18,673 nt of DNA from Isohypsibius dastychi (lineage: Eukaryota > Tardigrada > Eutardigrada > Parachela > Isohypsibiidae). Shown in pieces: positions 18,056 through 18,673 of this stretch. The stretch is taken from positions 1 through 18,673 of the forward strand of contig JAQIWT010000523.1 of the NCBI GenBank assembly GCA_034696485.1. The letters are read 5' to 3'. A program made the position numbers and the translations under genes. Each line of letters opens with the position of its first letter. Within the stretch, counting starts at the first letter, position 1. Under the pieces are notes generated by a model. It worked only from the letters and a program-made list of their open reading frames with translations, ran no database searches and was not told where the DNA came from.

Positions 18056-18107
18056 TCGCCCGAACTTCTGATGGTGACAAAATACTTTTGAACAATCATC
18101 AGCAGAT
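18056..18107. repeat. Short dispersed repeat, copy 2
   Basis: Shares TCGCCCGAACTTC and the AATCATCAGCAG end with 17133-17180, with substitutions and small indels between. Confidence 0.5.
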
Positions 18108-18252
18108 TTCATACACACGATATCCATATACGATATTAATCTCCGGAGATGGAGTGTAGGGAATAGCAGAACTGCTGCGTCCTGTCAGTTGGCGAATGAG
18201 AAAATGGCGTTTTTCGATCGCGCAAAGTTAAAGTCGAGAGTTAGTTCCGAAT

Positions 18253-18341
18253 ATACGTCTCCGCCAGAAAGAAGTCCTCAATTGGGCCTGCCCACTCAGT
18301 CATTCGATAGGGCGAAGTGACTCTTTTTGGCGGAGACGTAT
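18253..18341. repeat. Inverted repeat, 19-bp arms, 51-bp spacer
   Basis: ATACGTCTCCGCCAGAAAG (18253-18271) faces CTTTTTGGCGGAGACGTAT (18323-18341), with one mismatch. The arms do not extend further. It could be a small MITE-like element or hairpin RNA source. Confidence 0.75.
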
Positions 18342-18561
18342 GAGATTTTGTTCATTATCTGGGAATGAATGGTTGAATTACATTTCTCATTTAAGTGGTT
18401 AACTCAATGTGATAATCAACTAAGTAAACGCGTAGATACATATACCAAGAAAGAAAACCAGATGCGGAAGGACTTACTTTATTAATTTGCTTTATTTTTT
18501 GCTTTTGAATGTGAAACATCATGTACAGTGGTGGAACTGGAAAGTTTTGAGTGGGGGTAGA

Positions 18562-18628
18562 TTCCGCTTCGCTTCTATTAGCGAAGCGGAAAGCATGAAT
18601 TTTTGTTCCGCTTTGCTTAGCGAAGCGG
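18562..18628. repeat. Tandem GCTTCGC hairpins
   Basis: TTCCGCTTCGCT (18562-18573) pairs perfectly with AGCGAAGCGGAA (18580-18591) around TCTATT. A second related near-palindrome, CCGCTTTGCT with AGCGAAGCGG, lies at 18608-18628. Both are flanked by GGGGGTA-type words (18553-18559, 18637-18643, 18657-18663) running to the window edge. Confidence 0.75.
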
Positions 18629-18673
18629 TGTTTTTGGGGGGTAGACCTCCGAAAATGGGGGTACGAAAACCTT

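Noticed and set aside
17903-18127. 74-codon minus-strand frame
   Set aside because: It overlaps a dispersed repeat copy and shows no recognisable domain or partner exon.

Overview
This is a eukaryotic, almost certainly metazoan, window. Its genes have GT-AG introns, many only 57-71 bp long. One gene is an FBXO30/FBXO40-type F-box protein, a family known from animals, and the others are a small cluster of rhodopsin-type GPCRs. The sequence does not name the species. A compact-genome ecdysozoan such as a tardigrade would fit, but that is a guess.

Layout. (1) 1-3012, + strand: an eight-exon gene for a TRAF-zinc-finger/F-box protein. All joins keep frame and give 579 codons plus the segment before the first Met, if any lies outside the window. 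(2) 3524-4538, - strand: intact two-exon GPCR 'A', convergent with the F-box gene. (3) 6306-7618: a broken copy of the same pair, with an F-box exon-6 scrap on + and the frameshifted GPCR 'B' pseudogene on -. (4) 8030-9933: a 1.9-kb insertion with short GC-rich terminal inverted repeats. It splits the 5' flank of GPCR B, and the flank resumes at about 9937. Inside are a 134-bp snap-back palindrome, an unrecognised ORF with 15-residue tandem repeats, and subterminal ATCTGAT motifs. (5) 11016-12041, - strand: intact two-exon GPCR 'C'. (6) About 13.1-14.35 kb: a pyrimidine-rich repeat region with a 277-bp duplicated unit and CTGC-type simple repeats. (7) 14651-15384, + strand: a pseudogene of the last three F-box exons that retains its introns, so it was copied as DNA and not through mRNA. 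(8) 15.4-18.67 kb: no convincing gene. It holds an integrase-like relic, a tRNA-like/SINE-like relic, several hairpins and short dispersed repeats.

Interpretation. The first 15 kb looks like repeated duplication of a composite 'F-box gene (+) / GPCR (-) / GPCR 5' flank' block. Decay, a transposon insertion and gene conversion followed; A and C share a 201-bp identical tract inside otherwise diverged coding sequence. There is no evidence that the F-box protein and the receptors work together; their proximity is best explained by block duplication. The receptors keep the seven-helix layout but have atypical motifs (SRF for DRY, SPVIF for NPxxY, no CWxP), marking them as a divergent orphan family.
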